A stretch of DNA of 64,000 bases from Peteryoungia rhizophila (GCF_004912145.1 NZ_STGT01000001.1:744001-808000); one strand, 5' to 3'. Counted from the stretch's first letter, positions 43,188 to 51,487 are shown. The notes: generated by a model from the letters alone, not told the origin. Numbers and translations: made by a program.

Positions 43188-43783
43188 AACGTATACTCCT
43201 CGTGCGTCATGGCGAGAGCGAATGGAACGCCATCCGCCGCCTGCAGGGACAGGCCGATATCGACCTGTCGGAACGCGGCAGACAGCAGGCGCGGGCACTC
43301 GGCCCGATGGTCGCGACCTTTCGCCCGGGCCTGGTTCTGACATCCGACCTGAAGCGCGCGTCAAACACGGCAAGCCTGCTGGGCTATCCCGATGCAACCA
43401 GGGAGCCGCTGCTTCGCGAGCACAATGTCGGCGACTGGACGGGAGCCGAAATCGCGGACTTGATCGCCGCCCAGCCCGAAGCCTATGCCCGCTGGCGAGC
43501 TGGCACCTTTGCACCTGAGAACGGCGAGATCTGGAGCGACTTCAGGGCCAGGATTGGCTCGGCGATCAACCGCGCCCTGGCCGACCCGGCCGAAACCGTA
43601 CTCATGGTTTGCCACGGCGGCGTCATCCGCGCGGCCCTTGACGTTGCTCTTGGACTGGCCCCGGCCCGGATTATCCCGGTCGGTCCCGCGAGCCTGTCGA
43701 TCATAGCATTCCCGACCAACGAACCCAGGCTGGAAGTCTTCAACGCGACGGTCTTTTCACCTGTTCTCGACGCGCCTGATTGA
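43184..43783 (+). CDS. Histidine phosphatase (phosphoglycerate-mutase-like), coupled to the ABC importer
   Basis: This 199-residue protein of the histidine-phosphatase superfamily begins MKRILLVRHGESEWNAIRRL. The catalytic RHGE histidine is near residue 9, SDLKRASNTA has the second arginine, and CHGGVIRAAL carries the second catalytic histidine. It has the size and spacing of PhoE/CobC/GpmB-like phosphatases rather than classical mutases. It overlaps the ATPase stop by four bases. Inference: it dephosphorylates the compound brought in by the importer, for example a sugar phosphate, so carbon or phosphate can be used. No signal peptide, so it acts in the cytoplasm. Confidence 0.88.
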   Translation: MKRILLVRHGESEWNAIRRLQGQADIDLSERGRQQARALGPMVATFRPGLVLTSDLKRASNTASLLGYPDATREPLLREHNVGDWTGAEIADLIAAQPEAYARWRAGTFAPENGEIWSDFRARIGSAINRALADPAETVLMVCHGGVIRAALDVALGLAPARIIPVGPASLSIIAFPTNEPRLEVFNATVFSPVLDAPD

Positions 43784-43856
43784 TGGCACTACAGGGCGAA
43801 CCGAGCCTCAGGTGATCCGTCGCTTGCTTTCGCTCTCGTGACTGGTATCGCCCGAA

Positions 43857-44861
43857 CTATCGATCCCATGACCTGCGCGCCCGCCACAAGACGGTTGAAT
43901 CAGCGTAACCCAGCACCTCGGCGATGCGCGCCTTTTGCACATGCGCCTCGATCTGCTGGGCGGCGATGGCCTGGCGGGTCTCGCGCACGAGTTCTCGCAG
44001 GCTGGTGCCTTCCTCGGCCAGCCATCGTTGCAACGTGCGCACCGAAATCTTCAATTCGGCAGCGATGGCAGACAGCGTGATTGGTTTGTGTCCGAGATAG
44101 ATGCCGATCAACGCGCGCACCCGCTCGCTGATGCTGTCGGGCGTGATGGCCTTGCCGACCATTTCCGCAACATGGCGTTCGAGCACGGCAGAAAGCGCAG
44201 GATCCTCCTGCCTATAGAGGCGCGCGGCATCGCGGCCGTCGACGATGATGCGGTTGGCCGATTCACCGAACTTCAGCGGGCAGCGGAAGATGCGCTCCAG
44301 CACCGAACGATCCCGGGGTGCCAGATGCTCGAAATGCACTTCCAGCGGCTTCCAGCTCTTGGCAAAACAGGAGCGCACCAGCTGGCAGGAGGCGACGACG
44401 GAGAATTCGCTGTCCTGCCGCCTCGGCCACATCCGAGCATCCTCCAGCCGGTAGCTCCAGACTAGATTGCCATCCTCCTCGAAGACGCCAGAACTCGTCG
44501 CACTCTGTACCGTGTTGACGTATTTCGCCAGCCGCTCGAAGCCGGCGCGGATTGTGCCGGAGATCGAGAACAAGACGCCGATCGGGCCGATATCGCTCGG
44601 CTTGAACAGTGTGCCGAGCCGGGCGCCGAGCGAGGGCTCGCCAGTGATGAGCGCCGCCTCCTCGAAGATTGCGACGTAACGCGCCATGGGGATCATCGCA
44701 TAGGGATCGTCCAGCTGGCTGCGCAAAATGCCGTGTGAGGCGAGCAAAAGGTCGGTCTTTCCGCTGCGTCGGTCGATTTGTTCGACGAGTGGGGCAAGCA
44801 CCGAGGCCCGAATGGATGCAATTGCGGGCATTGGCCTGTTCATTTGCGGTGCAACTGCCAT
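43857..44861 (-). CDS. AraC-family regulator (arabinose-binding-like N-terminal domain), amine locus
   Basis: This 334-residue regulator has an N-terminal Arabinose_bd-type domain (LASHGILRSQLDDPYAMIPMA, LGARLGTLFKPSDIGPIGVL) as in OruR/ArgR-like regulators. A C-terminal AraC HTH follows (LSAIAAELKISVRTLQRWLA, IAEVLGYADSTVLWRARRSW). The protein stops at SWDR, about ten residues sooner than usual after the second HTH, which may be a natural or mutational truncation. ATG 44861 with AGGA upstream is preferred to ATG 44870. It is divergent from the APC permease and amine oxidase genes, so it most likely activates them when an amine is present. Confidence 0.85.
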   Translation of the reverse strand: MAVAPQMNRPMPAIASIRASVLAPLVEQIDRRSGKTDLLLASHGILRSQLDDPYAMIPMARYVAIFEEAALITGEPSLGARLGTLFKPSDIGPIGVLFSISGTIRAGFERLAKYVNTVQSATSSGVFEEDGNLVWSYRLEDARMWPRRQDSEFSVVASCQLVRSCFAKSWKPLEVHFEHLAPRDRSVLERIFRCPLKFGESANRIIVDGRDAARLYRQEDPALSAVLERHVAEMVGKAITPDSISERVRALIGIYLGHKPITLSAIAAELKISVRTLQRWLAEEGTSLRELVRETRQAIAAQQIEAHVQKARIAEVLGYADSTVLWRARRSWDR

Positions 44862-44946
44862 TTTCACCATCCTGAAACGGCCGCGTGGCGCGGTTTATCG
44901 ATTCAATGGCATGAAGTGCAATTTCGGGGCCAAAGTGTCGCGCCTA

Positions 44947-44976
44947 CCCTCTTGATGAAAATCAAGCACAAGAGGG
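44947..44976 (+). promoter_or_regulatory. Leader hairpins covering the ribosome-binding site of the amine permease
   Basis: CCCTCTTG (44947-44954) can pair with CAAGAGGG (44969-44976), which includes the AGAGGGG ribosome-binding site of the permease. A competing inner stem CTTGAT-GAAA-ATCAAG (44951-44966) shares the CTTG arm. The alternative pairings could control translation, or the repeat could be a protein operator. Either is inference. Confidence 0.45.
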
Positions 44977-44982
44977 GTTCCC

Positions 44983-46422
44983 ATGACATTACAATCTATT
45001 GCGGATGGTCCCACGGACCGGCTGGCGAAGAATTCCGTCGGCCTCGCCCATATCGTCTTCTTCGTCGTCGCGGCTGCAGCACCGCTTACCGCCGTGGTCG
45101 GTGCGACGCCGGCCGCTTTTGCCTTCGGCAATGGTGCGGGCGTCCCCGGTGCCTTCGTGCTCGCCGGCATCCTCTATCTGCTCTTCTCGGTCGGCTTCAC
45201 CGCCATGAGCCGCCATGTCGGCGGTGCCGGTGCCTTCTACACCTACATCACCCATGGCATCGGCAAGCCGGCCGGCGTCGGTGGCGCGCTGATGGCGCTG
45301 GTCACCTATTCGGCGGTGCAGATCGCTGTCTACGGTCTCTTCGGCCTGTTCATGGCCGGTGCCATGGCGCCGCTCGTGGAGCTTCCCTGGTGGGTATGGT
45401 CCTTTGCTGCACTCGTGGTCGTGCATGTCTGCGGCCAGCGCAATATCGCCTTTTCCGGCGCAATCCTCGGCGTCTGCATGATCGCCGAGATCGCCATCCT
45501 GCTGCTGCTCGACATCGGCATCGTGCTTTCGGGCGGCGGACCGGAAGGTTTTGGCTTCACCTCGTTTTCGCCGGCGACCGTCTTTGCCCCCGGCCTCGGC
45601 GTGGCGCTGGTCTTCGTCGTCGGTTCCTATATCGGCTTCGAGGCAACCGCGATCTTCGGCGAAGAGGCCGAGAACCCGGAAAAGACCATTCCGCGCGCCA
45701 CTTACGTCGCGGTGCTGCTGATCACCGGCTTCTACGCCTTCTCCACCTGGGCGATAGTCCAGTTCTATGGCCCAACCGCCGTGCAACCGACGGCCGAGGC
45801 TGGCCTTGAGGCCTTCTATTTCACCGCAACTGATACCATTCTCGGTCCCTGGGCCTCACAGGTGATGAACATCCTGCTGATCACCAGCCTGTTTGCCTGC
45901 GTGCTCTCCTTCCATAACACGCTGAACCGCTATTTCTTTGCCCTTGGCCGCGAAGGCCTCGCCTTCAAGCTGCTCGGCAAGGTGCATCCGATGCATGGTT
46001 CGCCCTATATCGCCGGCATGCTGCAGAGCGCGATCGCCACTGTCGTGCTGGTGCTCTTCATCCTGGCCGGTGCCGATCCCTACACGGTCGTTTTCTCCTG
46101 GATGTCGGCGCTTGCGGTCATCGGGATCCTGACTGTCCAGGCCCTGGTATCCGTCGCCATCATCCTCTTCTTCCGCAAGGTGAAGACGGGTCATGGGGTC
46201 TGGACGACGATGATTGCCCCGGCACTCGGTCTTGCCGGTCTGCTTGGCGCACTGGCTCTGGTCATTGCCAACCTGTCGCTGCTCTCAGGCTCCGAAAGCC
46301 TCATCGTCAAGTCCTTCCCCTATCTGATCGTGCTGATCGGTCTCATCGGGGCAGCCTTTGCCATGCAGATCAGGAAGGCCAAGCCGGAACTCTACGCTTC
46401 GCTCGGAAAGGCATTCGAATGA
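44983..46422 (+). CDS. APC-superfamily amino acid/amine permease
   Basis: This 479-residue inner-membrane protein has about 12 hydrophobic helices and the APC family start: KNSVGLAHIVFFVVAAAAPLTAVVGATPAAF. It also has SRHVGGAGAFYTYITHGIGK, FVVGSYIGFEATAIFGEEAENPEKTIPRATY and HNTLNRYFFALGREG. These are typical of rhizobial and actinobacterial permeases next to amine oxidases. It is followed by a 56-residue gene overlapping by four bases (ATGA) and then the copper amine oxidase, so it probably imports the amine that the oxidase degrades. AGAGGGG lies close before the ATG inside a possible hairpin. Confidence 0.87.
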   Translation: MTLQSIADGPTDRLAKNSVGLAHIVFFVVAAAAPLTAVVGATPAAFAFGNGAGVPGAFVLAGILYLLFSVGFTAMSRHVGGAGAFYTYITHGIGKPAGVGGALMALVTYSAVQIAVYGLFGLFMAGAMAPLVELPWWVWSFAALVVVHVCGQRNIAFSGAILGVCMIAEIAILLLLDIGIVLSGGGPEGFGFTSFSPATVFAPGLGVALVFVVGSYIGFEATAIFGEEAENPEKTIPRATYVAVLLITGFYAFSTWAIVQFYGPTAVQPTAEAGLEAFYFTATDTILGPWASQVMNILLITSLFACVLSFHNTLNRYFFALGREGLAFKLLGKVHPMHGSPYIAGMLQSAIATVVLVLFILAGADPYTVVFSWMSALAVIGILTVQALVSVAIILFFRKVKTGHGVWTTMIAPALGLAGLLGALALVIANLSLLSGSESLIVKSFPYLIVLIGLIGAAFAMQIRKAKPELYASLGKAFE

Positions 46423-46589
46423 CCGCGCTGAAGACACTGCCCGCGACCGACCGCCTGCTCGGCATCACGCTGATCGCACTGACCGCCGCGACCATCCTGC
46501 TCGCAACTGAAGCACATGCCCTCTGCAATCTCTTCTGCATCCACGGCATGCCGGCCATTGAGGCCGAGCTCTGCGCCGGGCGCGGCTGA
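46419..46589 (+). CDS. Small Cys-containing membrane protein, 56 residues, between amine permease and amine oxidase
   Basis: ATG 46419 overlaps the permease stop (ATGA), so it is translated in the same operon. The 56 residues hold one hydrophobic helix (LLGITLIALTAATILLA, about residues 13-29) and a C-terminal tail ALCNLFCIHGMPAIEAELCA with cysteines 36, 40 and 51. I know no family for it. The coupling to the permease and position before the oxidase suggest a helper, for example a permease subunit or a copper or redox helper; this is inference. Length is typical of small accessory membrane proteins that annotation pipelines miss. Confidence 0.65.
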   Translation: MTALKTLPATDRLLGITLIALTAATILLATEAHALCNLFCIHGMPAIEAELCAGRG

Positions 46590-46660
46590 CACGACACGGG
46601 TGGCGCCCTGTTCCGGCGCCACCCGAACTCTACCAACCCATTTGCCTGAAGGACGCTCCC

Positions 46661-48655
46661 ATGGACGCCGTCGTCGACACCATCATCCACCCGCTCGACC
46701 CCTTGAGCCTTGCCGAGATCGCGGAAGCTGTCGCGATCCTAAAGGATGAGCGCGTGCTCGCGGATACGATCCGCTTTCCGATCATTCGCCTGGAGGAGCC
46801 GACCAAGACCGACCTGGTCGCGTTTCGTGCCGGCAGGCCAAGCCCGCGCCTTGCCTTCATCCTGTCACTCGATATCTCGACCGGTGCGACCTTCGAGAGC
46901 ATCGTCGATCTCACCGCCAAGACCGTCGCCGATCACAAACGGCTGGCCCATGACGAACTGCCCTATGGCCAGCCGCCGGTCATGCTCTGCGAATTCGAGA
47001 CGGTCGAGGCGACGGTGAAATCCGATCCGCGCTGGATCGAAGCCGTGAAAAAACGCGGCATCACTGATGAGGACATCCCGCTCGTCCAGATCGATCCCTT
47101 CTCCTCCGGCTATTTCGGCCTGGATTTCGAAAAGGGTCAGCGCATCGTGCGCGCCGTCTCCTACTGGCGTGGTGACGAACGCGACAACGGCTATTCCCAC
47201 CCGATCGAGGGCGTCGTTGCCGTGGTCGATCTGGTGAAGAACCAGGTCGTGGATCTCGTCGACGACGGCCGGATCATCCCGGTGCCGAAGAAGAAGCGCA
47301 ATTACGGCCAGGAAGCCTTTCCGGAGACGCGGGCCGGCCTCAGACCCCTCGACATCGTCCAGCCGGAGGGGCCGAGCTTCACCGTCGACGGCTGGAAGGT
47401 GGAGTGGCAGAACTGGTCCTTCCGCGTTGGCTTCACCCCGCGCGAAGGGCTCGTGCTGCATGAACTCGGCATCAAGGACGGCGGCAAGACCCGTCCGATC
47501 GTCTTCCGCGCCTCGGTGACGGAAATGGTCGTGCCCTATGCCGATCCGACCGCCAACCATTTCTGGAAGAGCGCCTTCGACGCCGGTGAATACGGTCTTG
47601 GTCGTCTCGCCAACTGCCTGGAACTCGGCTGCGATTGCCTCGGCCACATCCACTATTTCGACGTGCCCTCGGCCGATGACTTCGGCCAGCCGATGGTGAT
47701 GAAAAACGCCATCTGCATGCATGAGGAGGATTACGGCATCCTCTGGAAGCATTACGAATTCCGCAACGGCATCTTCGAAGTCCGCCGCTCGCGCCGACTG
47801 GTCATCTCCTTCTTCGCCACCGTCGGAAACTATGACTACGGCTTCTACTGGTATCTCTACCAGGACGGCACGATACAGCTGGAGGCGAAGCTGACAGGCA
47901 TCATCCAGACAGCAGCCGTCGCCCCCGGCGAGACCTATCAATGGGGCGGCATGGTCGACGACGATCTCGGCGGCCCGACCCACCAGCACTTCTTCAACGC
48001 ACGCCTGCACATGGATGTCGATGGCGGCGGCAATACGGTCACCGAGCATGAGTTCGTTCCCCGTCCCTGGGGCGACGACAACCCCTATGGCAACGTCTTC
48101 GACACCAAGACCAAGGTGCTGAAGCGCGAGTTGGATTCACCCGCTGTCGCCAATGGCGAGACCGGACGATACTGGAAGGTCCAGAACCCCAACGTGAAGA
48201 ACTCGGTTGGCAAGGCGCCGGGCTACAAGATGGTGGTCATGCCGAGCCCTCTGATGCTGGCGCAGGAAGGCTCCACCGTTGCCCAGCGCGGCGGTTTTGC
48301 CAAGAAGCACATCTGGGTGACGGCCTTTGATCCGGCGGAGAAATACGCCTCCGGCGATTATCCCAACGTCCATGCCGGCGGCGACGGTCTGCCGAAATAT
48401 GTCGCCCAGAACCGCGACATCGAGAATGCCGACGTGGTTCTCTGGCACTCCTTCGGCCACACGCATGTCTGCAAGCCGGAAGACTTTCCCATCATGCCGG
48501 TCGAATATGCAGGGTTCACCCTGAAGCCCAACGGCTTCTTCGACGCCAATATCGCGATGGACTTGCCCGCCGACAAGAACGGACACAGCAGGGACAATCG
48601 CGAGGCGGACTGCTGCACGCCCATACCGGAAACGACGAGCAGCTGCTGTCACTGA
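46661..48655 (+). CDS. tynA: Primary-amine oxidase (copper amine oxidase, TPQ)
   Basis: This 664-residue enzyme oxidises primary amines such as tyramine, phenylethylamine or histamine to aldehyde, ammonia and hydrogen peroxide. Asp307 (AFDAGEYG) is the catalytic base, Tyr391 in GNYDYGF is the residue processed to topaquinone, and the copper ligands are His441 and His443 (THQHFF) and His602 (GHTHV). There is no signal peptide, so it is cytoplasmic, like the Arthrobacter-type enzymes. The C-terminus ends with EADCCTPIPETTSSCCH, an unusual Cys-rich tail. It follows the APC permease and 56-residue gene. AAGGAC precedes the ATG. An AraC regulator diverges at the locus start. Confidence 0.93.
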   Translation: MDAVVDTIIHPLDPLSLAEIAEAVAILKDERVLADTIRFPIIRLEEPTKTDLVAFRAGRPSPRLAFILSLDISTGATFESIVDLTAKTVADHKRLAHDELPYGQPPVMLCEFETVEATVKSDPRWIEAVKKRGITDEDIPLVQIDPFSSGYFGLDFEKGQRIVRAVSYWRGDERDNGYSHPIEGVVAVVDLVKNQVVDLVDDGRIIPVPKKKRNYGQEAFPETRAGLRPLDIVQPEGPSFTVDGWKVEWQNWSFRVGFTPREGLVLHELGIKDGGKTRPIVFRASVTEMVVPYADPTANHFWKSAFDAGEYGLGRLANCLELGCDCLGHIHYFDVPSADDFGQPMVMKNAICMHEEDYGILWKHYEFRNGIFEVRRSRRLVISFFATVGNYDYGFYWYLYQDGTIQLEAKLTGIIQTAAVAPGETYQWGGMVDDDLGGPTHQHFFNARLHMDVDGGGNTVTEHEFVPRPWGDDNPYGNVFDTKTKVLKRELDSPAVANGETGRYWKVQNPNVKNSVGKAPGYKMVVMPSPLMLAQEGSTVAQRGGFAKKHIWVTAFDPAEKYASGDYPNVHAGGDGLPKYVAQNRDIENADVVLWHSFGHTHVCKPEDFPIMPVEYAGFTLKPNGFFDANIAMDLPADKNGHSRDNREADCCTPIPETTSSCCH

Positions 48656-48764
48656 GGTCCAAGGACAGGAAATCAAAGGCCAGGGTGGAGGCCCTGGCCT
48701 GCAGCATTGCTGAGCCAGTTTGAACAATCTTGCAGAGACGAGCCGCAGCATCCATAAGGGTGCC

Positions 48765-49373
48765 ATGACCTCTGATAGAAAAATATTCGTCGGCCTTAGA
48801 TCCGTTCGCAAACAGTCTTCGCCCGCTCCCGAAACCACCGGTCCCCGATGCCAATGGGACGGCTGCGAAAGGGTGGGCACGCATCGCGCTCCCGTTGGGG
48901 CAGGCGCTGAAGGCCTCTACCTGCTGTTCTGTCTTGAGCATGTAAAGGACTACAACAAGGGATACAGCTTCACGACGGCGCCATCAAACACGGACGTTGC
49001 CCGGTATCAAAAAGAAGCCACTGCCGGTAGCCGTCCGACCCAGGGAACGAGAGTTCGCCAGCCGACTGAAATCCCAATGCCATCGACAATTCGATCCGGC
49101 TCGGCAAAGGCTATCAATGCCCGGAAAACTTTTGCGCAACGCGAGGCTCAAGAAGCCGACTTGCAAAAACGAAAACTCAAAGTGTTGGAAGCCAAGGCCT
49201 TCGAAACCCTCGGACTTGGTCCGGAGGCACGACCGGAAGAAATTAGAAACCGGTATAAAGAAAGGCTCAAAATGCACCACCCCGATACCAACCAGGGCAA
49301 CCGCACCTCGGAAGACGTCCTTCGCGCAACGATCGCGGCGCACAAGATCCTTAAACTGAATGGATTTTGCTGA
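48765..49373 (+). CDS. J-domain protein with N-terminal zinc-type motif (rhizobial DnaJ-like)
   Basis: This 202-residue protein has an N-terminal Cys/His cluster (RCQWDGCERVGTHRAPVG then FCLEH: Cys29, Cys34, His40, Cys56, His59), probably binding zinc. A linker rich in charged residues follows, then a C-terminal J-domain fragment with HPD at 172-174 (LKMHHPDTNQGNR). It belongs to the J-domain proteins common in rhizobia that probably stimulate DnaK. ATG 48765 with AAGGG upstream is chosen; a TTG at 48720 is an alternative. It seems to be a divergent paralogue rather than the main DnaJ. Client unknown. Confidence 0.8.
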   Translation: MTSDRKIFVGLRSVRKQSSPAPETTGPRCQWDGCERVGTHRAPVGAGAEGLYLLFCLEHVKDYNKGYSFTTAPSNTDVARYQKEATAGSRPTQGTRVRQPTEIPMPSTIRSGSAKAINARKTFAQREAQEADLQKRKLKVLEAKAFETLGLGPEARPEEIRNRYKERLKMHHPDTNQGNRTSEDVLRATIAAHKILKLNGFC

Positions 49374-49595
49374 GGCTGAGCATCGTGCGGCATACATCCT
49401 CATTCTGAAATCGATTGATTGCCAAAGGCTCACTCCGCGAGGAGAAGGCGATGCGCTCCGGTTTTGAACAGGAACGAATCTACGATACCTGCATGCTACC
49501 TGTGATCGTATGGACCAGACATAGATCCCATACAGCGGGGCAGACTTGAGTAGGCCCCCTGTCGCTCGCTCCATGCGCGAAACCTTGCTCAACCG
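49374..49595. other. Intergenic stretch after the J-domain gene
   Basis: About 220 bases with no recognised gene, leading into the receiver-domain remnant. No repeat or terminator is clear. Confidence 0.35.
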
Positions 49596-49712
49596 TCAGG
49601 ACACCCGAGGCCTCAATCTTGGCTCGGGTTCCAGAACTTTGTAGCCGCGGTGTTCCATTGTCTCGCGGCCGATCATGGCAATCAGCTTCTCGTCCTAGAC
49701 CAGCATGCCGAT
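49596..49712 (-). pseudogene. Decayed response-regulator receiver fragment with in-frame TAG
   Basis: On the minus strand the frame reads IGMLV, then a TAG stop (49695-49697), then DEKLIAMIGRETMEHRGYKVLEPE. This matches the start of a receiver domain, where the stop stands at the usual acidic residue (V-E-D-E, GAG to TAG). The frame ends at 49596 without the rest of the domain. It lies just before the PRC-barrel gene and may be the relic of a regulator. No intact start is visible. Confidence 0.55.
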
Positions 49713-49740
49713 CTTCCAGTCACGGCTCACTTTGATGCTT

Positions 49741-50514
49741 TCAATCGCTTGAGCTGTGTTTGTTTTCAGCGACTTCCGGAATGAGACTTTTGAAGATCGC
49801 ATCATTGGTCGCCCGCCATGTCTCGTCGGTCAGCCAGACATATTCCTGATCCGGCATCAGTGGCACGGCCTTCACCTGGTCGTTTGATATGCGCAGGAAA
49901 AAGCTCCTGCGTTTCTGATCGATCTCGAGATAGCGAAGCGGGACCACCAGGCTGTTCTCGCCGGCGACGAAGAAGCCATCCGATGCGACGATCACATAAT
50001 CCCACCGGTCCTTGGTGCCGATCACGACGTTGCGAACCTCTCCGACGATCATGTCGTCCGACGTTCTCACCTCCGCTCCGACGAGCTCGCTGGCCAACAA
50101 GCCAGGATCAAGTTCATTGATGCTGACTAGGGCCCCTTCTCCGGGTTCGCCGCGGCTACCCTGGATCTGACCCAGACGGTGCCACTTTGGTTCGCCAGCG
50201 GCAAGTTGCTGATCTGCCTCATCTTCATCATTGGTGCCAAGGCTACCGATACGCGGCTCCGCAATCAGCTCCTTGATATTGCCAAGCAGCCGTTCGCAGT
50301 CTTCCTCGAGCCCATAATTCCAGAGCAGGAAGGCAGCGTCTCTCAAGGCGCGCAGATCATGAACAAGGTAACGGTTTTCGGGAGCGCGCAGTTCAGCGTT
50401 CTCGAGCACAGCCTCTTCCAACTGGGCATCCGATATGTTGCAGGCGGCCCAGCTCGCGCAGGGGCTTATCGCCAGCAGGAAAGTGCCCGCCGCGATTGAT
50501 CTCAGGAATGTCAT
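49741..50514 (-). CDS. Exported PRC-barrel domain protein
   Basis: This 257-residue protein starts MTFLRSIAAGTFLLAISPCASWA, a Sec signal peptide, then a helical part (LEEAVLENAELRAPENRYLV, LRDAAFLLWNYGLEEDCERL) and a C-terminal PRC-barrel-like domain (LLASELVGAEVRTSDDMIVG EVRNVVIG). PRC-barrels are found in RimM, photosynthetic reaction-centre H subunits and rhizobial stress proteins. This exported form is common in Rhizobiales near stress genes. ATG 50514 is chosen because the signal peptide starts there. Function is unknown; envelope stress or binding of small ligands is possible. Confidence 0.78.
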   Translation of the reverse strand: MTFLRSIAAGTFLLAISPCASWAACNISDAQLEEAVLENAELRAPENRYLVHDLRALRDAAFLLWNYGLEEDCERLLGNIKELIAEPRIGSLGTNDEDEADQQLAAGEPKWHRLGQIQGSRGEPGEGALVSINELDPGLLASELVGAEVRTSDDMIVGEVRNVVIGTKDRWDYVIVASDGFFVAGENSLVVPLRYLEIDQKRRSFFLRISNDQVKAVPLMPDQEYVWLTDETWRATNDAIFKSLIPEVAENKHSSSD

Positions 50515-51134
50515 GAAAAGTCCAATCAGCGGATATTGTGCACGTCGTGCCAATATCGCACTCGCCGGAAGGGAGCGAACCGCAGACGCTGATCTTCACC
50601 GCAACAACTCGCGTCCAAGCCTTTTGTTCCATCATTTGCGATAATTCCGTCAGCCGTCGAATGGCAGCGGAGCCTCTTCGCAGAGGGAAGTGACCTCCGG
50701 ATTCGGGCATGGGGTTCCAAGCTCCACTCCTGCAATCTCGGCGCCTGCAACCTCTGGCCATTGAACGGGAAGAACTGCCAGCTCGCCAATCCCGTACGAG
50801 GAGTGGCGCCGGACCTGCACCGGCACGCACGATGATTTCATTTAGATTCGCAACGCTTGGTCGGTGCGATACATGCAAGGCTCGCCCCCCACAGATGACG
50901 ACATTCCTCAACCGACCCCAACACCACCGAAAATTGAAGGCTCCGGCCAAGAAACCAAAGGTTGACAATCCGATGAATGACCAATATGAAGACTTATCGA
51001 TATTTTCTTGCTGAGCTTTGGTTATCGCGCGTTTGGCACCGCGCCCTGAACGAACCCTCCCTTTAAAGCATCGCTATCACCATCCGCTGCGCAATCGCGC
51101 GGTGGTCTCATCTATTGCTACGAAAGGGTTCATC
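50515..51134. other. Intergenic region with the cold-shock gene leader
   Basis: These 620 bases lie between divergent genes. The right part is probably the promoter and long leader of the cold-shock gene. Open frames here lack family resemblance. I see no tRNA or repeat. Confidence 0.4.
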
Positions 51135-51344
51135 ATGACCACTGGCACAGTAAAATGGTTCAATTCCACCAAGGGCTTCGGCTTCATTCAGCCTGACAAC
51201 GGCGGCCCGGACGCATTCGTCCACATCTCGGCCGTCGAACGCGCCGGCATGCGCGAAATCGTTGAAGGCCAGAAGATCGGCTACGACATGGAGCGCGACA
51301 ACAAGTCGGGCAAGATGTCGGCCTGCAATCTTCAAGCAGCCTGA
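51135..51344 (+). CDS. cspA: Cold-shock protein (CspA family)
   Basis: This 69-residue single-stranded nucleic-acid-binding protein starts MTTGTVKWFNSTKGFGFIQP. It contains RNP1 (KGFGFIQ) and RNP2 (AFVHIS) and ends SGKMSACNLQAA. It binds RNA as a chaperone under cold or other stress. ATG 51135 is preceded by AAGGG, and an upstream extension of the open frame (from 51018) is non-coding leader. A strong terminator 72 bases after the stop makes it a single-gene transcript. Rhizobia carry several such genes, so the cold-inducibility of this copy is not certain. Confidence 0.93.
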   Translation: MTTGTVKWFNSTKGFGFIQPDNGGPDAFVHISAVERAGMREIVEGQKIGYDMERDNKSGKMSACNLQAA

Positions 51345-51415
51345 TTTGGGATCTGCTTTCCCCTGACCACGGATGTACTGGCAGTGTGAGAGCGCGAAAC
51401 CATAAGACCAATGAA

Positions 51416-51443
51416 GGTCAGGCAATTTGCCTGGCCTTTTTTT
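51416..51443 (+). terminator. Rho-independent terminator of cspA
   Basis: GGTCAGGCA (51416-51424) pairs with TGCCTGGCC (51428-51436), three-base loop, one G-T pair, followed by seven Ts (51437-51443). A textbook terminator. Confidence 0.9.
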
Positions 51444-51487
51444 ATGCCTAAACCGCAGCCGTTACTGGACTGCAGAAGGGAGCTTTC

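Noticed and set aside
50709..51014. Plus-strand 101-codon frame in the cold-shock leader region.
   Set aside because: Low-information sequence rich in Arg, Pro and Leu, no family resemblance; more likely leader DNA.
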